64,000 nucleotides of DNA, taken from the NCBI RefSeq assembly GCF_003626755.1, contig NZ_RBCJ01000005.1, positions 62,001 through 126,000 of the forward strand, written 5' to 3'. Positions 17,145-26,482 of the stretch are shown in pieces. How positions within the stretch are numbered: position 1 is the first letter of the stretch; every line of letters begins with the position of its first letter. The notes under the pieces were generated by a model. It did no database searches. It was not told where the DNA came from and saw only the letters and a list, made by a program, of their open reading frames with translations. The position numbers were made by a program, and so were the translations under genes. Origin of the DNA: Ulvibacterium marinum (GTDB lineage: Bacteria > Bacteroidota > Bacteroidia > Flavobacteriales > Flavobacteriaceae).

Positions 17145-20100
17145 ATGATACATCAATTTTTAAAGAGCCTAAGGATTGCCTTGGTATCAAAAAATGCATG
17201 CAGGGTATCCCTGACGGTGCTATTTCTCATTGGATGTGGTAAAACCAAACAAAAAGGAGGGCTACTTGCGGAAAATACGGTTCCGGAAGTCGTAGATTTC
17301 AATTATCATGTAAAACCTATTCTTTCGGACAAATGTTTTGCGTGCCATGGGCCCGATAAGGCCAACCAAAAGGCCAATTTACGATTGGACACGGAGGAAG
17401 GTGCTTTTACCACCTTGTTGGAATCTGGAGGTCATCCCATTGTACCGGGTGATTTGGATAATAGTGAGGCGTATCAGCGTATTATATCCCCAGATCCGGA
17501 ACTGAAAATGCCTCCTACGGAATTCAATATAAGCCTTACGCCTTACGAAATCGAAGTATTGGAAAAATGGATCAGCCAAGGGGCCGAATACAAACCACAT
17601 TGGGCCTTTACCCCACTTGCCGAGGTGAAGGTGCCCGAAATAGGGGAAACGACCCGGGCCATTAATCCTATTGATCACTTTATTCTTGACAAATTAGAGC
17701 AAATGGGATTAGACCAGTCCCCGGAAGCTACAAAGGAGGAGTTGATCCGCAGACTAAGCTTTGACCTCTTGGGTCTCCCGCCCACCCTGGAAGAGATCAA
17801 TGCCTTTGTCCAAGATAAATCCCCAAATGCCTATGAAAAACTGGTCGATAGAATACTGAACTCTCCGCATTACGGAGAACGGATGGCCAGTGAATGGCTG
17901 GATGTGGCACGATATGCCGATTCCCATGGTTACCAAGACGATAAGCCAAGAACCATGTGGCCCTGGCGCGATTGGGTGGTACAGGCCCATAACCAGAATT
18001 TGCCCTATGATGATTTTGTGACCTGGCAATTAGCAGGAGATTTATTGCCCAATCCCACTTTTGAGCAAAAACTGGCCACTGGTTTTAATAGGAATCACGC
18101 CATTTCCCAGGAGGGCGGTATCATTGAGGAGGAATATCTTGCTGAGTATGTTGCAGATCGTGTGCAAACCTTTGGAACCGCTTTTATAGGGCTTACACTG
18201 CAATGCGCACGATGCCATGACCACAAATACGATCCGCTGTCCCAAAAGGAATTCTATGAAATGTTCGCTTTTTTCAACAATGTAAATGAAAGGGGAAGAA
18301 TCGGCTATTTTGACTTGGCCCCCACACCCTCCATAAAGTACGAAAACAAATTACTGGAAAAAGAGATTAGCGATATCCAAAAAATGGTGGCCCAACTGGA
18401 AGGAGCACAGGCCCACTTCGCTCACGAGATCGGGGAGCAAGCCCTAAAGGAATGGTTTTTCGCTTTGGATTGGGAGTCCTTAAAAAAGGAAAAGCTGGCA
18501 TCGCACTATAAAATGGATTTCCAGGAATCGGGATCGATGAAAGACGAAATTACCGGAACCCTTTCCGGTACCCTAAACGACAAGCTGGATGCACACATCC
18601 CCTACCCCTTGGTAGTTGAGGGAAAATATGAAAAAGCCCTGGCCTTTAATGGCGCCAATGCCCTGGTCATTGGGGACATTGGCGATTTTGAGCACAACAC
18701 TGAATTTTCCCTGGGGGCCTGGATCAATTCCGCGGAAAACCCAAAGTTAAAATCCGGTATTATCTCCAGGCGCAACGGGGAGCAATATCAAGGAGGGTAT
18801 GGCATTTATCTGGATAAGGACAATACCTTGCGTATGGAACTCGTACACTCCAGGGACCATCATATAGCCGTGAAAACCAAGGTAAAAATTCCCAATCACA
18901 AATGGACACATGTTTTTGCCACTTATGATGGCTCTGGCCGGGCCTCCGGCGTAAAACTATATGTAAACGGGCAACCACGATCTACTACAATAGCTGCGGA
19001 TCAATTGGAGGGAAAAAGTATTTTGGTGGGCAACCAACCTACTATAGGCCATTGGATGGCCAGGGCAATCGATAGAAGCGGTTACGGAGGTCTCACAGGT
19101 GCCATTGACGAGGTTGTCCTCTACGGGAAGGAAGTAAATCCTTTAGAAGTACAGTACCTATTCGGTTCCCGGCCCAGTTTTGAACCAGAATGGGCCTACA
19201 CCCTGCACCGCAACAGGGAAAACATAGCATGGATGGCTCTCAAGGAAAACTTATCCGATCTTAAGGGTAAGGACACCACCATTCCCCAAGTGATGATTAT
19301 GGAGGAGATGGATAGCATAAGACCTGCCTATATCTTGGATCGCGGAGTGTATGATGCCAAATTAGATACAGTGCAACGCGGCACCCCACAGGCCATCCTT
19401 GCCTTTTCCAAGGAGTTGCCCCAAAATAGATTGGGGCTCTCCCAATGGCTGTTCAACCCTCAAAACCCTTTGACTGCCAGGGTCATTGTAAATAGGATGT
19501 GGCAGACCATTTTTGGTAAGGGGTTGGTGCGTACCCCTGAGGATTTCGGAAATCAAGGGGCGCTGCCCTCCCATCCGGCCCTGCTGAATTGGCTGGCCCT
19601 GGATTTTATGAACCACGAATGGGATGTGAAAAGGCTGTTGAAACAGCTTGTTATGACGGCCACATATCGACAGTCTTCTAAGATGAAGAAGACCTACAGC
19701 ATGGATCCCGAGAACATTCTTTTGGCTCGGGGGCCCTATAAAAAACTAACGGCCGAAATGATGCGGGATCAAGCCCTTGTATCCAGTGGACTGTTGAACT
19801 ACAAAATTGGCGGGAAGTGGGTAAAGCCATATCAACCCCCTGGAATCTGGAAAGATTTGGCCAATCAGATCGGCGAAAACAAGTATCGCCAAAGTAAAGG
19901 GAAGGATTTATACCGAAGAAGTATATACACCTATTGGAAACGAACCATTCCCGTACCCTCAATGCTTACTTTTGATGCTTCGGAACGGGCCATGTGCACC
20001 GTTAAACGGCAAGCGACCAGCACCCCGCTGCAATCCTTGGTATTGTTGAACGATCCACAATATACCGAGGCATCCCGTGTCCTTGCGCAGAAAGTAATCA

Positions 20101-20363
20101 AAATGTCCCAGGTACTGGAGGAGCGGATCGGCCTGGCCTTCGAGAGCATTATCTCCAGAACCCCTTCCGAAAAAGAAATTGCGCTGCTTTCCCAGGTTTA
20201 CCATAGTGAATTGGAGCGGTTTATCACAGAAGAAGGAAACGACTCTAAAATTATCAGCATTGGTCGGTCAAAGGCAGATACCACCTTGGACAAAAACCAA
20301 TTGGCGGCCCTGACCGTTGTGGTAAGTGCCATATTTAATCTGGATGAGGCCAAACATGCCTAA
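17145..20363 (+). CDS. PSCyt1-DUF1549-LamG-DUF1553 lipoprotein
   Basis: Large exported protein, about 1072 aa from the ATG at 17145 (an in-frame TTG at 17127 adds six residues). The lipoprotein signal ends FLIGC (Cys31). Domains in order: planctomycete-type cytochrome c (CFACH, Cys64-Cys67-His68), DUF1549 (about 180-385, itself with a second CxxCH, CARCH at 354-358), a LamG/concanavalin-like insert (about 490-685) and DUF1553 (about 765-1045). Such proteins are abundant in planctomycetes and in marine Bacteroidota next to sulfatases. They bind covalent heme but have no established reaction. It heads a three-gene string with DUF1501 and DUF2231-cytochrome proteins, likely one periplasmic redox complex. 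Domain calls are firm; function is unknown. Confidence 0.88.
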   Translation: MIHQFLKSLRIALVSKNACRVSLTVLFLIGCGKTKQKGGLLAENTVPEVVDFNYHVKPILSDKCFACHGPDKANQKANLRLDTEEGAFTTLLESGGHPIVPGDLDNSEAYQRIISPDPELKMPPTEFNISLTPYEIEVLEKWISQGAEYKPHWAFTPLAEVKVPEIGETTRAINPIDHFILDKLEQMGLDQSPEATKEELIRRLSFDLLGLPPTLEEINAFVQDKSPNAYEKLVDRILNSPHYGERMASEWLDVARYADSHGYQDDKPRTMWPWRDWVVQAHNQNLPYDDFVTWQLAGDLLPNPTFEQKLATGFNRNHAISQEGGIIEEEYLAEYVADRVQTFGTAFIGLTLQCARCHDHKYDPLSQKEFYEMFAFFNNVNERGRIGYFDLAPTPSIKYENKLLEKEISDIQKMVAQLEGAQAHFAHEIGEQALKEWFFALDWESLKKEKLASHYKMDFQESGSMKDEITGTLSGTLNDKLDAHIPYPLVVEGKYEKALAFNGANALVIGDIGDFEHNTEFSLGAWINSAENPKLKSGIISRRNGEQYQGGYGIYLDKDNTLRMELVHSRDHHIAVKTKVKIPNHKWTHVFATYDGSGRASGVKLYVNGQPRSTTIAADQLEGKSILVGNQPTIGHWMARAIDRSGYGGLTGAIDEVVLYGKEVNPLEVQYLFGSRPSFEPEWAYTLHRNRENIAWMALKENLSDLKGKDTTIPQVMIMEEMDSIRPAYILDRGVYDAKLDTVQRGTPQAILAFSKELPQNRLGLSQWLFNPQNPLTARVIVNRMWQTIFGKGLVRTPEDFGNQGALPSHPALLNWLALDFMNHEWDVKRLLKQLVMTATYRQSSKMKKTYSMDPENILLARGPYKKLTAEMMRDQALVSSGLLNYKIGGKWVKPYQPPGIWKDLANQIGENKYRQSKGKDLYRRSIYTYWKRTIPVPSMLTFDASERAMCTVKRQATSTPLQSLVLLNDPQYTEASRVLAQKVIKMSQVLEERIGLAFESIISRTPSEKEIALLSQVYHSELERFITEEGNDSKIISIGRSKADTTLDKNQLAALTVVVSAIFNLDEAKHA

Positions 20364-20393
20364 GTCCCGTTTTTATTTATAATACCTAATTGT

Positions 20394-21854
20394 ATGAAAA
20401 ATCCGTATTCAGAGCATCTCCATATGATGAATAGGAGGCACTTTTTGTCAAAGACCAGTTTGGGCATCGGCGGAATGGCACTAGGTTCCTTATTGGGGTG
20501 TAGTGCTCCCTCAAAAGAAGAGACCCTTACCGGATCGGCAACCAAATCATTGCCCGTAACCCATTTTGCGCCAAAGGCCAAAAGGGTCATCTACTTGTTT
20601 CAGAGCGGAGGCCCCTCCCAGATAGAACTTTTTGATTACAAACCTTTGCTCAAGAAAATGCGTGGGCAGAATCTCCCGGAATCCGTACGCCAAGGCCAAC
20701 GACTCACCGGGATGACCTCAGGACAATCCTCCTTTCCCCTGGCCCCTTCCCTATTTAGTTTTAAACAACATGGCCAAAGCGGTGCCTGGGTGAGCGATCT
20801 TATGCCCCATACGGCCAAAGTGGCGGATGAACTGTGCTTTATTAAATCGATGCATACCGAGGCCATAAACCACGATCCGGCCATCACCTTTTTTCAAACG
20901 GGATCTCAGCAGGCCGGAAGGCCCAGTATTGGATCTTGGCTCAGTTATGGCTTGGGCAGTATGAACGAAAACCTGCCTATGTTCAGCGTACTGCTCTCCC
21001 GTGGTTCGCAACGTCCACAGCCCATATATTCAAGGCTTTGGGGCAATGGTTTCCTGGCCTCCCAGCATCAGGGGGTGCAATTCCGGTCCGGTAAGGATCG
21101 TGTACTGTATTTGCAAAACCCGGAAGGGGTAAGTGCCGCTTCAAGAAGACAGGTACTGGATGTATTGGCCCAAATGAACGATATGCGCCTGGACGATTTC
21201 GGAGATCCGGAAATCCGATCCCGGATATCCCAATATGAAATGGCCTATAAAATGCAGACCTCGGTACCCGAGGTTACCGACCTTTCCAGTGAACCGGACG
21301 AAATTTTTGAACTGTACGGGGAAGATGCCAGAAAACCCGGTACCTATGCGGCCAACTGCCTTTTGGCCCGTAGAATGGCGGAACGGGACGTTAAATTCGT
21401 ACAGCTCTATCACATGGGATGGGATCAACACACCGATCTGCCCAGAAACATTACCTTGCAGTGCAAGGATACAGACCGGGCCTCTGCCGCTTTGGTGACC
21501 GATTTAAAAAGACGAGGACTCTTGGATGATACCCTTGTCATTTGGGGAGGCGAGTTCGGACGCACCAACTTCAGTCAAGGTACCCTAACAGATACCAATT
21601 ACGGGCGCGATCACCATCCCAGGTGTTTTACCATTTGGATGGCCGGTGGGGGAATAAAGCCGGGCATCACCTACGGGGAAACGGACGATTTTAGTTATAA
21701 CATTACCCGAAACCCTGTGCATGTACATGATTTTCAGGCAACACTTTTACATCAAATGGGAATAGATCATGAGCGATTGACCTTTAAACATCAGGGGCGT
21801 CGGTACCGATTGACCGATGTACATGGCCATGTGGTAAAGGACATCCTGGCATAG
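20394..21854 (+). CDS. DUF1501 family exported protein
   Basis: 486 aa. The N terminus has a twin-arginine signal (NRRHFLSKTSLGIGG, Arg14-Arg15) ending in a possible lipobox GSLLGC (Cys36), so it is exported folded through Tat, consistent with a bound metal or cofactor. DUF1501 has a sulfatase/alkaline-phosphatase-like fold. Visible conserved parts are VIYLFQSGGPSQIELFDYKP, the NHDPAITFFQTG block, LYHMGWDQHTDLP and IWGGEFGRTNFSQG, followed by GRDHHPRCFTIWMAGGG. The gene starts 30 bp after the DUF1549/1553 gene; this pairing is very frequent across phyla. Substrate is unknown. Confidence 0.88.
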   Translation: MKNPYSEHLHMMNRRHFLSKTSLGIGGMALGSLLGCSAPSKEETLTGSATKSLPVTHFAPKAKRVIYLFQSGGPSQIELFDYKPLLKKMRGQNLPESVRQGQRLTGMTSGQSSFPLAPSLFSFKQHGQSGAWVSDLMPHTAKVADELCFIKSMHTEAINHDPAITFFQTGSQQAGRPSIGSWLSYGLGSMNENLPMFSVLLSRGSQRPQPIYSRLWGNGFLASQHQGVQFRSGKDRVLYLQNPEGVSAASRRQVLDVLAQMNDMRLDDFGDPEIRSRISQYEMAYKMQTSVPEVTDLSSEPDEIFELYGEDARKPGTYAANCLLARRMAERDVKFVQLYHMGWDQHTDLPRNITLQCKDTDRASAALVTDLKRRGLLDDTLVIWGGEFGRTNFSQGTLTDTNYGRDHHPRCFTIWMAGGGIKPGITYGETDDFSYNITRNPVHVHDFQATLLHQMGIDHERLTFKHQGRRYRLTDVHGHVVKDILA

Positions 21855-21904
21855 AATGAAATCAAGACATATCCCGAACATCCCACTTACTAAAAATGTA
21901 GCGT

Positions 21905-23230
21905 TTGGAAAATCAGGTTAGTGATTTTGTACTTTTTATTGGCAGGTTCCATCCTTTGGTAGTGCATTTGCCCATTGGCTTTTTGATTCTTGCGGTTATC
22001 CTTGGGATATCCTCTAAGTTTGAAACGTTCAAAGGTGCCTACCACCTCTTGGATCTTACCTTATGGCTTGGTGCCCTTAGTGCCGCCATGGCCTGTGTAA
22101 TGGGGTATATGTTGTCTTTGGAAGGCGGTTATAATACGGACACCGTATTCCTGCATCAGTGGGGAGGTATTGCCCTGGCGATTCTCGCATTCGCCCTGTT
22201 GGCCTATAGAAAGAAGGCCAAGATTCGACCGCTTGTACAAAGGATCGGTTTTGTTGTATTGCTGTTGCTGCTTTTGTATACCGGGCATCTGGGCGGTAAC
22301 CTTACGCACGGTTCTTCCTATCTCTTTCAATACGCCCCGAATCCAGTGCGCAAAATGGCCGGATTTCCGCCCAAGATCAATCGCGTCCACAAGGAAATTA
22401 CACATATCGATTCCGCCCTGGTTTTCGAGGATATCATCACCCCTATTTTGGACGCCCGCTGCATAACTTGCCACAATAACGATAAAATAAAGGGAGACCT
22501 CTTATTGACATCTTTTGAAAGTGTAATGAAAGGTGGGGAATCCGGTGATGCCATAATTCCTGGAAATAGTGCGGAGAGTGAACTTTTTAAGCGAATTACC
22601 TTGCCCCATGATCATGAGGATTTTATGCCTCCAGAGGGAAAAGCGCCCTTGTCCAAGGAACAGATAGGTTTTATGGAATGGTGGATAGATTCCGGGGCAA
22701 AAACGAACGCCACCTTGGCCGACTTGAGCGCCAGTGGGGAAATACGGGACAAATTGGAGAAATACTTGAAAATTGGCAAGTACAATACCATACTCAACAA
22801 TCCCATAGACCCCATAAATCCATCCGTTGTGGACGATTTAAGAGCATCCGGGTTCAACCTGGCCTCCTTGTCCGAAAATCTAAACTATCTGGAGGTGTCC
22901 GCCAAAATTGGGCAAAAGATTTCCATGAATCAGCTTGAGAAACTTACAAAAGCGAAATCACATATCGTACATCTGGACTTGAAAAATAGTGGTATTACAG
23001 ATGAGTCACTGACCATTATCAACACTTTACCCAATCTTATACGGTTGCGTTTAGACCAAAACCCCATAACGGATGATGGGATCCGCAAGTTGACCGATCT
23101 TTCAAATCTGGAATACCTAAACCTCTCCTTTACCAATATCTCCAATGCATCCCTAGCTTTGGTGAAGGATTACAAAAACCTTAAACAAGTCTATCATTAC
23201 AAGACCGATGTTTCGGGAACCGAGGAATAG
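21905..23230 (+). CDS. DUF2231-cytochrome c-LRR fusion protein
   Basis: 441 aa, start TTG at 21905 (no usable ATG close by). An N-terminal membrane part with four hydrophobic segments (about 8-145) fits DUF2231 and contains histidines near membrane faces (RFHPLVVHLP, GHLGG, NLTHG). It is followed by a cytochrome-c-like domain with CITCH (Cys186-Cys189-His190) and the PSCyt1-typical IPGNSAESELFKRITLP and MPPEGKAPL, then leucine-rich repeats (about 335-430). Probably the membrane anchor and electron relay for the two preceding exported proteins. Start lies 50 bp after DUF1501. Fusion with LRRs suggests protein contact. Function unknown. Confidence 0.8.
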   Translation: MENQVSDFVLFIGRFHPLVVHLPIGFLILAVILGISSKFETFKGAYHLLDLTLWLGALSAAMACVMGYMLSLEGGYNTDTVFLHQWGGIALAILAFALLAYRKKAKIRPLVQRIGFVVLLLLLLYTGHLGGNLTHGSSYLFQYAPNPVRKMAGFPPKINRVHKEITHIDSALVFEDIITPILDARCITCHNNDKIKGDLLLTSFESVMKGGESGDAIIPGNSAESELFKRITLPHDHEDFMPPEGKAPLSKEQIGFMEWWIDSGAKTNATLADLSASGEIRDKLEKYLKIGKYNTILNNPIDPINPSVVDDLRASGFNLASLSENLNYLEVSAKIGQKISMNQLEKLTKAKSHIVHLDLKNSGITDESLTIINTLPNLIRLRLDQNPITDDGIRKLTDLSNLEYLNLSFTNISNASLALVKDYKNLKQVYHYKTDVSGTEE

Positions 23231-23235
23231 GGAGG

Positions 23236-24159
23236 TTAATCTCTAGTTTCCATCCACTCGAACAGACGCTCCGTCCATCCCCTTAAATGGGGATCCTTCC
23301 TAGCTAGGGAGAAACCATGTCCTCCTTCCGGATAGACATGTAAAGTAGCCGACACACCCTTATCCTTCAATGCCTTGAAAAAGAGCAAGCTATTCTCTAC
23401 CGGAACCCCTGTGTCATCCATAGCGTGAATCAAAAGCGTTCTAGGTGTTTCAGAAGTTACCTGTAATTCATTGGAAAAATGTCTTTCCAATTCGGAATCG
23501 GGATTTTCGCCAAGTAAGGCCTTCTGGGAACCGGAATGTTTTTCGACTTGAGTAAACGTAATCACGGGATAGATTAGGGCCATAAAATCCGGTCTGGCAC
23601 TGAAAGCATCCACGGTATCTTGTCCTTCATACACTTTTTCATTAAAATGAGTGCCTAAGGTAGAGGCGGCATGTCCTCCAGCGGAAAAGCCCATAATCCC
23701 AATTTTATCAGGGTCTATATTAAACTCTTTGGCCTTACTTCGCACCAAACGTATGGCCCGTTGCCCATCTATCAAGGGAACATTATGTTTTTCCGTAACC
23801 GATTTTGAAGTTGGCAAGCGGTATTTGACCACAATACCGGCAATACCTTTTCCATTCAAAAATTTAGCAATATCCGTTCCTTCCCAATCATACGCCAAAA
23901 TATGATAGCCCCCTCCGGGAAAAATAAGCATGGCCTGTCCCGTAGCATTACTTTGGGCAGGTAAATACACTTCAATGGTGGGCTCCTGTACCTTACTTAT
24001 CCTTAAAATACCATTACGTTTATGAATTTCCTTTTCATCGGTCTCTATCCGATTGGGAATCTTGTCCTCGGGCCATAATGGAATAATGGTGTCCTGTGCT
24101 TTCATCTCCATGGAAAATTGTGTTAAAAATAAAAGGGATGCGAAAAAGAGTGTTCTCAT
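23236..24159 (-). CDS. Secreted alpha/beta hydrolase (acetylesterase-like)
   Basis: 307 aa with a Sec signal ending near KAQ (residues 20-22). The fold landmarks are the oxyanion GGGY (82-85), nucleophile Ser159 in GFSAGGH, an acidic residue in HAMDDTGVP and His in EGGHGFS. This arrangement matches bacterial BD-FAE-like and xylan/carbohydrate acetylesterases. It is the last gene of a minus-strand string starting at 29486 and would remove acetyl groups from a glycan. It ends 5 bp from the convergent DUF2231 gene. Hydrolase family is clear; the deacetylase role is inferred. Confidence 0.82.
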   Translation of the reverse strand: MRTLFFASLLFLTQFSMEMKAQDTIIPLWPEDKIPNRIETDEKEIHKRNGILRISKVQEPTIEVYLPAQSNATGQAMLIFPGGGYHILAYDWEGTDIAKFLNGKGIAGIVVKYRLPTSKSVTEKHNVPLIDGQRAIRLVRSKAKEFNIDPDKIGIMGFSAGGHAASTLGTHFNEKVYEGQDTVDAFSARPDFMALIYPVITFTQVEKHSGSQKALLGENPDSELERHFSNELQVTSETPRTLLIHAMDDTGVPVENSLLFFKALKDKGVSATLHVYPEGGHGFSLARKDPHLRGWTERLFEWMETRD

Positions 24160-24173
24160 AATCTAAATGTTTT

Positions 24174-25685
24174 TCATATTCCAGGGATAGGGTCTTCCGG
24201 TAGAATCTTGTTTCCTTGCCAAAAAGGTTGTCCATCCCTATATTCCAAAATTCTTAAGTAATTGCCTACATGCGGAGGGGTATTGACTTTTGGCAGCCAT
24301 TTGCCAAGGTTGTCCGCAATGGGCCTAAATTGGGCATCAGAAATCAAATTATTCCATTCATTGGGATCCTTCTTCATATCATATAACTCCTCACTGCCGT
24401 CGGCATAACGAATATACCGCCAATCTTTAGTTCGTATGGTATGGTTGTTCCAATTATTGGTAGTAATGGCCGGCCAAGGTCTATGCGTGTTAGGATTCCC
24501 GAATTGAGGCAACAAACTATGGCCCTCCAAGTCTGTTTTTTGAGGAAGTCCGCACAAGTCGTTCAATGTGGGATAAACATCCAAAAGTTCCACCGGAAAA
24601 TCATAGGTTCCACCTTCCACGATATTAGGACCAGCAAAAATCAAAGGTACCCTTGTAGAACGTTCCCACAGGGTATTCTTACCCGTAATTTCCTTTTCTC
24701 CCAAGTGGTATCCATGATCGGACCAGAGTACTACAATCGTATTCTTGGACTGTCCATTGGCTTCAAGTGCATCCAGTACCTTTCCTACTTGGCTATCGAC
24801 AAAGCTAATAGCAGCCAGATAGGCTTGTACCAAATTCTTATGTTGTCCATTTTCAAGGGTCCATTTTAATCGTGGTTCAGGCACGTCCCAATGGTTATAC
24901 CAGGAGGACCGAGGGGTATCCTCCCTATCGTTCTCCAAAATGGGAGGAAGCTGTAGGTTTTCCTTGGGATATAGATCGTACCATTCCTCTGGGGAGTATA
25001 AAGGGACATGGGGCAGGAAAAAACCAACGGATAAAAAATAGGGCGACTTCGGTTGGCCATTCAAAACATCTACGGCCCAACTAGCTACCTCCCAATCCGA
25101 AGTCTCCTCGGCCTTCAAAGGAAACTTGCCCCAATCCATTAACGGATTGTTGCCTCCGGGAGTAGTTCCAATTATTTTTGAGGGTGGTTTGGTCTTTACC
25201 CTAGAACCAGGACCCAGACTATCGAATTCAGTATCGGTATCCCTTCTGCCATATCCGCCATGAAAAATTTTTCCGGCAGAAAAGGTAGTATACCCATTTT
25301 TGGAAAAGTATTGCGGCAAGGTCACAATGTCCTTTAATTCCGGGACATCCCTAATTGAGGGCGAAAGACCGTAAACTCCAGTAGTAGATGGCCTATACCC
25401 CGTAAGTATACTGGTCCGCGACGGATTGCAGATGGGGCTTTGGGTATGTGCATTGGTAAACAATACGCCCCGGGATGCCAATCGATCTATGTTAGGGGTC
25501 CTTACCTGCGGATGTCCCTTTAGGCAACCTACCCAATCGTTAAGGTCATCGATAGCGATGAAAAGTACATTGGGGTTATCAGTATGGGGAGGTATTTCAC
25601 TTTCTGCCTTGTTATCCTTGCAGGAAGTACAAATTATACCAGCCACACAAACGAGAATCCCAAAAACAAAATTTTTACTCATCAC
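24174..25685 (-). CDS. Sulfatase, iduronate-2-sulfatase-like
   Basis: Exported type I sulfatase, 503 aa, probably a lipoprotein (Cys22 after IICTS). The formylglycine signature is CNPSRTSILTG with Cys86, to be converted by an anaerobic or aerobic FGE encoded elsewhere. NVLFIAIDDLNDWVGC and TPNIDRLASRG hold the metal-binding Asp pair. The overall pattern (TTFSAGKIFHGG, VPLYSPEEWYDLYP, LWSDHGYHLGE) resembles iduronate-2-sulfatase, SulfAtlas S1_7-like. It overlaps the 3' end of the upstream dipeptidase gene by 11 bp, so the two are translationally coupled. Substrate is probably a sulfated marine polysaccharide; subfamily is my reading of motifs only. Confidence 0.88.
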   Translation of the reverse strand: MMSKNFVFGILVCVAGIICTSCKDNKAESEIPPHTDNPNVLFIAIDDLNDWVGCLKGHPQVRTPNIDRLASRGVLFTNAHTQSPICNPSRTSILTGYRPSTTGVYGLSPSIRDVPELKDIVTLPQYFSKNGYTTFSAGKIFHGGYGRRDTDTEFDSLGPGSRVKTKPPSKIIGTTPGGNNPLMDWGKFPLKAEETSDWEVASWAVDVLNGQPKSPYFLSVGFFLPHVPLYSPEEWYDLYPKENLQLPPILENDREDTPRSSWYNHWDVPEPRLKWTLENGQHKNLVQAYLAAISFVDSQVGKVLDALEANGQSKNTIVVLWSDHGYHLGEKEITGKNTLWERSTRVPLIFAGPNIVEGGTYDFPVELLDVYPTLNDLCGLPQKTDLEGHSLLPQFGNPNTHRPWPAITTNNWNNHTIRTKDWRYIRYADGSEELYDMKKDPNEWNNLISDAQFRPIADNLGKWLPKVNTPPHVGNYLRILEYRDGQPFWQGNKILPEDPIPGI

Positions 25686-26403
25686 ATGGCCATTTGAAGT
25701 TAGCTACCTTATCATTTGATGCTACTCCCAGATTATAATGCCACCACTCGGTCCTAATGGACCAAAAGCCATGTTTTTCCATGGTTTCTTTCAACAACTT
25801 GCGATTGTCCAAAATTTCCTGAGGCAAATCGGTATTATCATGATAGGCCTTTTTACCAAAGAAATCAAAGTCAGTTCCCATATCCAATTCTTCTCCATCC
25901 AAGGTTTCCAAAGTAATGTCCACTGCCCCACCTTTATTGTGAATCGATCCTTTTTTGGGATCGGCAACATACTGCGGATTGGGAACAATTTCCCACATCT
26001 TGTACTGTACGGAATTGGGTCGATAACAGTCGAAGAATTTGATTCTAACCTCCTTGGTTTTAAAATCGGCATTTGCTGCTAATAGGGCCTTTGCTGTTTT
26101 TACACGGGTGTAACATTCCGCACAGTCGTATACCTTCTCCTTTAGAAAGTTATTGGTCGTTGCATACCGGAGGTCATAGGCAAAACCATCACTAAAATCG
26201 GCTAGACGAACAAAAGTAGTATCGGCCAGACCTTCAAAGGAGCGAAAGACTTTTTCGGGCAAGGAAAGTTCAGGGATAATGGTATCTACCCTATTTACCT
26301 TGTGCTTCATGGATTCCTTAGCTTCTCTATTTTGGGATGGGTTTTCCCTACAGGCAATAACCAGCAGAATAAAACAAGCCACATATTGAAAGTACTTCAT
26401 CAA
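25675..26403 (-). CDS. VanX-like D-Ala-D-Ala dipeptidase lipoprotein (M15D)
   Basis: Zinc dipeptidase of peptidase family M15D, 242 aa. Lipobox VIAC gives Cys18, so it is membrane-anchored in the periplasm. The family residues are present: YDLRYATTNNF (Arg79), zinc ligands His155 and Asp162 in SIHNKGGAVD, base Glu219 and ligand His222 in EWWHY. It hydrolyses D-alanyl-D-alanine or similar dipeptides from peptidoglycan turnover. Placement between a sulfatase (11-bp overlap) and a beta-lactamase-fold hydrolase is unusual for a glycan locus and hints at a cell-wall or peptidoglycan link. Not necessarily a vancomycin-resistance gene: no VanH or VanA ligase is nearby. Confidence 0.88.
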   Translation of the reverse strand: MMKYFQYVACFILLVIACRENPSQNREAKESMKHKVNRVDTIIPELSLPEKVFRSFEGLADTTFVRLADFSDGFAYDLRYATTNNFLKEKVYDCAECYTRVKTAKALLAANADFKTKEVRIKFFDCYRPNSVQYKMWEIVPNPQYVADPKKGSIHNKGGAVDITLETLDGEELDMGTDFDFFGKKAYHDNTDLPQEILDNRKLLKETMEKHGFWSIRTEWWHYNLGVASNDKVANFKWPCDE

Positions 26404-26482
26404 AAATCAGACTATCATATTTAACAAAAAAACATGCTATCCACGAAATGCACATGGACAACCTTGAACCTAAAACCTGAAA

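Noticed and set aside
25675-26403. VanX-like gene as part of a vancomycin-resistance cluster
   Set aside because: No VanH dehydrogenase, VanA/B ligase or VanRS pair is near, and Gram-negative flavobacteria do not need it; the neighbours are glycan enzymes.
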